Shown piece after piece: positions 63,308-64,000 of a DNA stretch of 64,000 nucleotides (the stretch's first letter is position 1; each line of letters begins with the position of its first letter). The DNA is from Arthrobacter globiformis NBRC 12137. Its GTDB lineage: Bacteria > Actinomycetota > Actinomycetes > Actinomycetales > Micrococcaceae. A program made the position numbers and the translations under genes. The stretch covers positions 1 through 64,000 of the forward strand of contig NZ_BAEG01000051.1 of assembly GCF_000238915.1 (NCBI RefSeq), written 5' to 3'. Below the pieces are notes generated by a model. The model was given only the letters and a program-made list of their open reading frames with translations. It was not told where the DNA came from and did not search any database.

Positions 63308-64000
63308 TCAGGGCTGGAGGACCTTGTCCCAGGCCAGGCTTGTGTTAACCGGGGCGTAGCCCATCTTGCGGTACAGCGCCATGGCGCCAGTGGGGTTCTC
63401 GGAATCCACATCCAGCGACGCCTTGTCCATGCCCGCGGCGGCGAACCGCCGCATGGCATCGGCCAGGAGTGCCTGCGCGACGCCGCGCCCGCGGAATTCC
63501 CGGCGGACACCCAGCAGGTCCGTGTAGCCCTCGGTGAACCCGCGTGCCACGGCGGTCTCCGGGTCGTGGCTGGCCAGCTGGTAGCCAACCACCTCACCCG
63601 TGCTACTCGCCAGCACGACCGCGCTGAGATCGGGCCGGGCCAGGGGGTCGTTGACCACGAAGCCCCATGACTCCTCGTCCCGCGGTTCGCTTCCCCAGTG
63701 GTCGGCGAAGACCTGGTTGTGCGCCAGGCGCACGGCTTCGCTCAGCCCTGGTTCCATCGGCACCAGCTTCAGGCCGTGGTCCAGTGGCGCTTCGGGCAGC
63801 GGAGCCGAGAGCGGGCGGTGCATCTCGTTGTAGTAGCGGACCACCTCATACCCGGACTCCTCCAGGAGAGCGCACTGGTGCTGCTGTTTCTGTTCGATGA
63901 AAATCCGCAGCCGCGGTACTGGCCCTGTTCCGTCCGCACCGGCAACATTTGCACCGGAATCCTCCGCGAACCGCTGCCTGGTCCGTGCCTCCAGCCAGGA
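63308..64000 (-). CDS. GNAT acetyltransferase, tandem type (cut by window edge)
   Basis: The reading frame stays open to the window end (at least 230 residues), so the ATG/GTG at 63844 is internal. The C-terminal GNAT domain is complete: 'GYTDLLGVRREFRGRGVAQALLADAMRRF' with the acetyl-CoA loop R-x-x-G-x-G, then 'SLDVDSENPTGAMALYRKMGYAP'. The upstream part ('ESGYEVVRYYNEMHRPL') is the linker typical of two-GNAT proteins related to mycothiol synthase. The N-terminal half and start are outside the window. The substrate is unknown. Confidence 0.88.
   Translation of the reverse strand, partial: SWLEARTRQRFAEDSGANVAGADGTGPVPRLRIFIEQKQQHQCALLEESGYEVVRYYNEMHRPLSAPLPEAPLDHGLKLVPMEPGLSEAVRLAHNQVFADHWGSEPRDEESWGFVVNDPLARPDLSAVVLASSTGEVVGYQLASHDPETAVARGFTEGYTDLLGVRREFRGRGVAQALLADAMRRFAAAGMDKASLDVDSENPTGAMALYRKMGYAPVNTSLAWDKVLQP

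Overview
The window is GC-rich, densely coded DNA from an actinobacterium of the Micrococcaceae, most like Arthrobacter/Pseudarthrobacter. The gene content supports this: TIGR03085-type mycothiol-world protein, RibM/PnuX riboflavin transporter, SepH, DUF3000, DUF3093, DUF3159, DUF3710, DUF4193, DUF5998 and DUF6421 proteins, and an MT0933-type antitoxin. Almost everything is housekeeping DNA. I see no integrase, transposase, CRISPR array or prophage block. The left edge cuts hisI and the right edge cuts a tandem GNAT protein.

Layout. 0.0-4.1 kb: histidine genes (hisI, hisF, hisG, hisE), interrupted by a secreted jelly-roll protein and a TIGR03085 protein. 4.3-9.0 kb: a complete riboflavin operon read leftwards (ribM-ribD-ribE-ribB-ribA-ribH) behind an FMN riboswitch. 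9.1-13.0 kb: rpe and the def-fmt-rsmB translation genes. 13.1-15.0 kb: a RecB/Cas4-like nuclease, tRNA-Val(CAC), and a five-gene tRNA operon (Gly, Cys, Val, Gly, Val). 15.1-21.1 kb: orphan antitoxin-like gene, zapE, sseA-sufE-ybaK, an alpha/beta hydrolase, a UspA-like protein and msrB. 21.2-25.3 kb: DUF6421-SDR-aldolase operon, then DUF3000. 25.4-29.0 kb: efeUOB iron uptake behind a DtxR/IdeR-type iron box. 29.1-32.7 kb: RNase D and a FadB-type beta-oxidation protein. 32.8-38.2 kb: a leftward set of aldo-keto reductase, nucleoside hydrolase and a full ECF transporter. 38.3-44.6 kb: helix-hairpin-helix protein, hypothetical, DUF402, dxs, acnA. 44.7-54.7 kb: the actinobacterial block RNA methyltransferase, KimA-like permease, two TrkA/RCK proteins, DUF3159, OB-fold, DUF3710, dut, DUF3093, DUF4193, sepH. 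54.7-64 kb: tdk, a phosphodiesterase, DUF5998, a PatA-like acetyltransferase/acyl-CoA ligase, topoisomerase IV subunit A, DinB and GNAT.

How the genes work together. The rib operon makes riboflavin and imports it under FMN control. hisG/E/I/F catalyse early and middle histidine steps. def-fmt-rsmB serve translation initiation and 16S rRNA modification. efeUOB imports iron, and an iron-box-like palindrome upstream of acnA hints at coupling to the iron-sulfur enzyme aconitase. The 'amino-acid permease' at 46-48 kb carries the residues I recall as K+-coordinating in KimA and lies divergent to two RCK-type TrkA proteins, which suggests a potassium uptake locus. The ECF transporter beside a nucleoside hydrolase suggests nucleoside or nucleobase salvage.

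A recurring regulatory pattern: about a dozen genes have a TAnnnT -10 hexamer ending 6-9 bases before the start codon with no usable Shine-Dalgarno sequence, which suggests leaderless transcripts.
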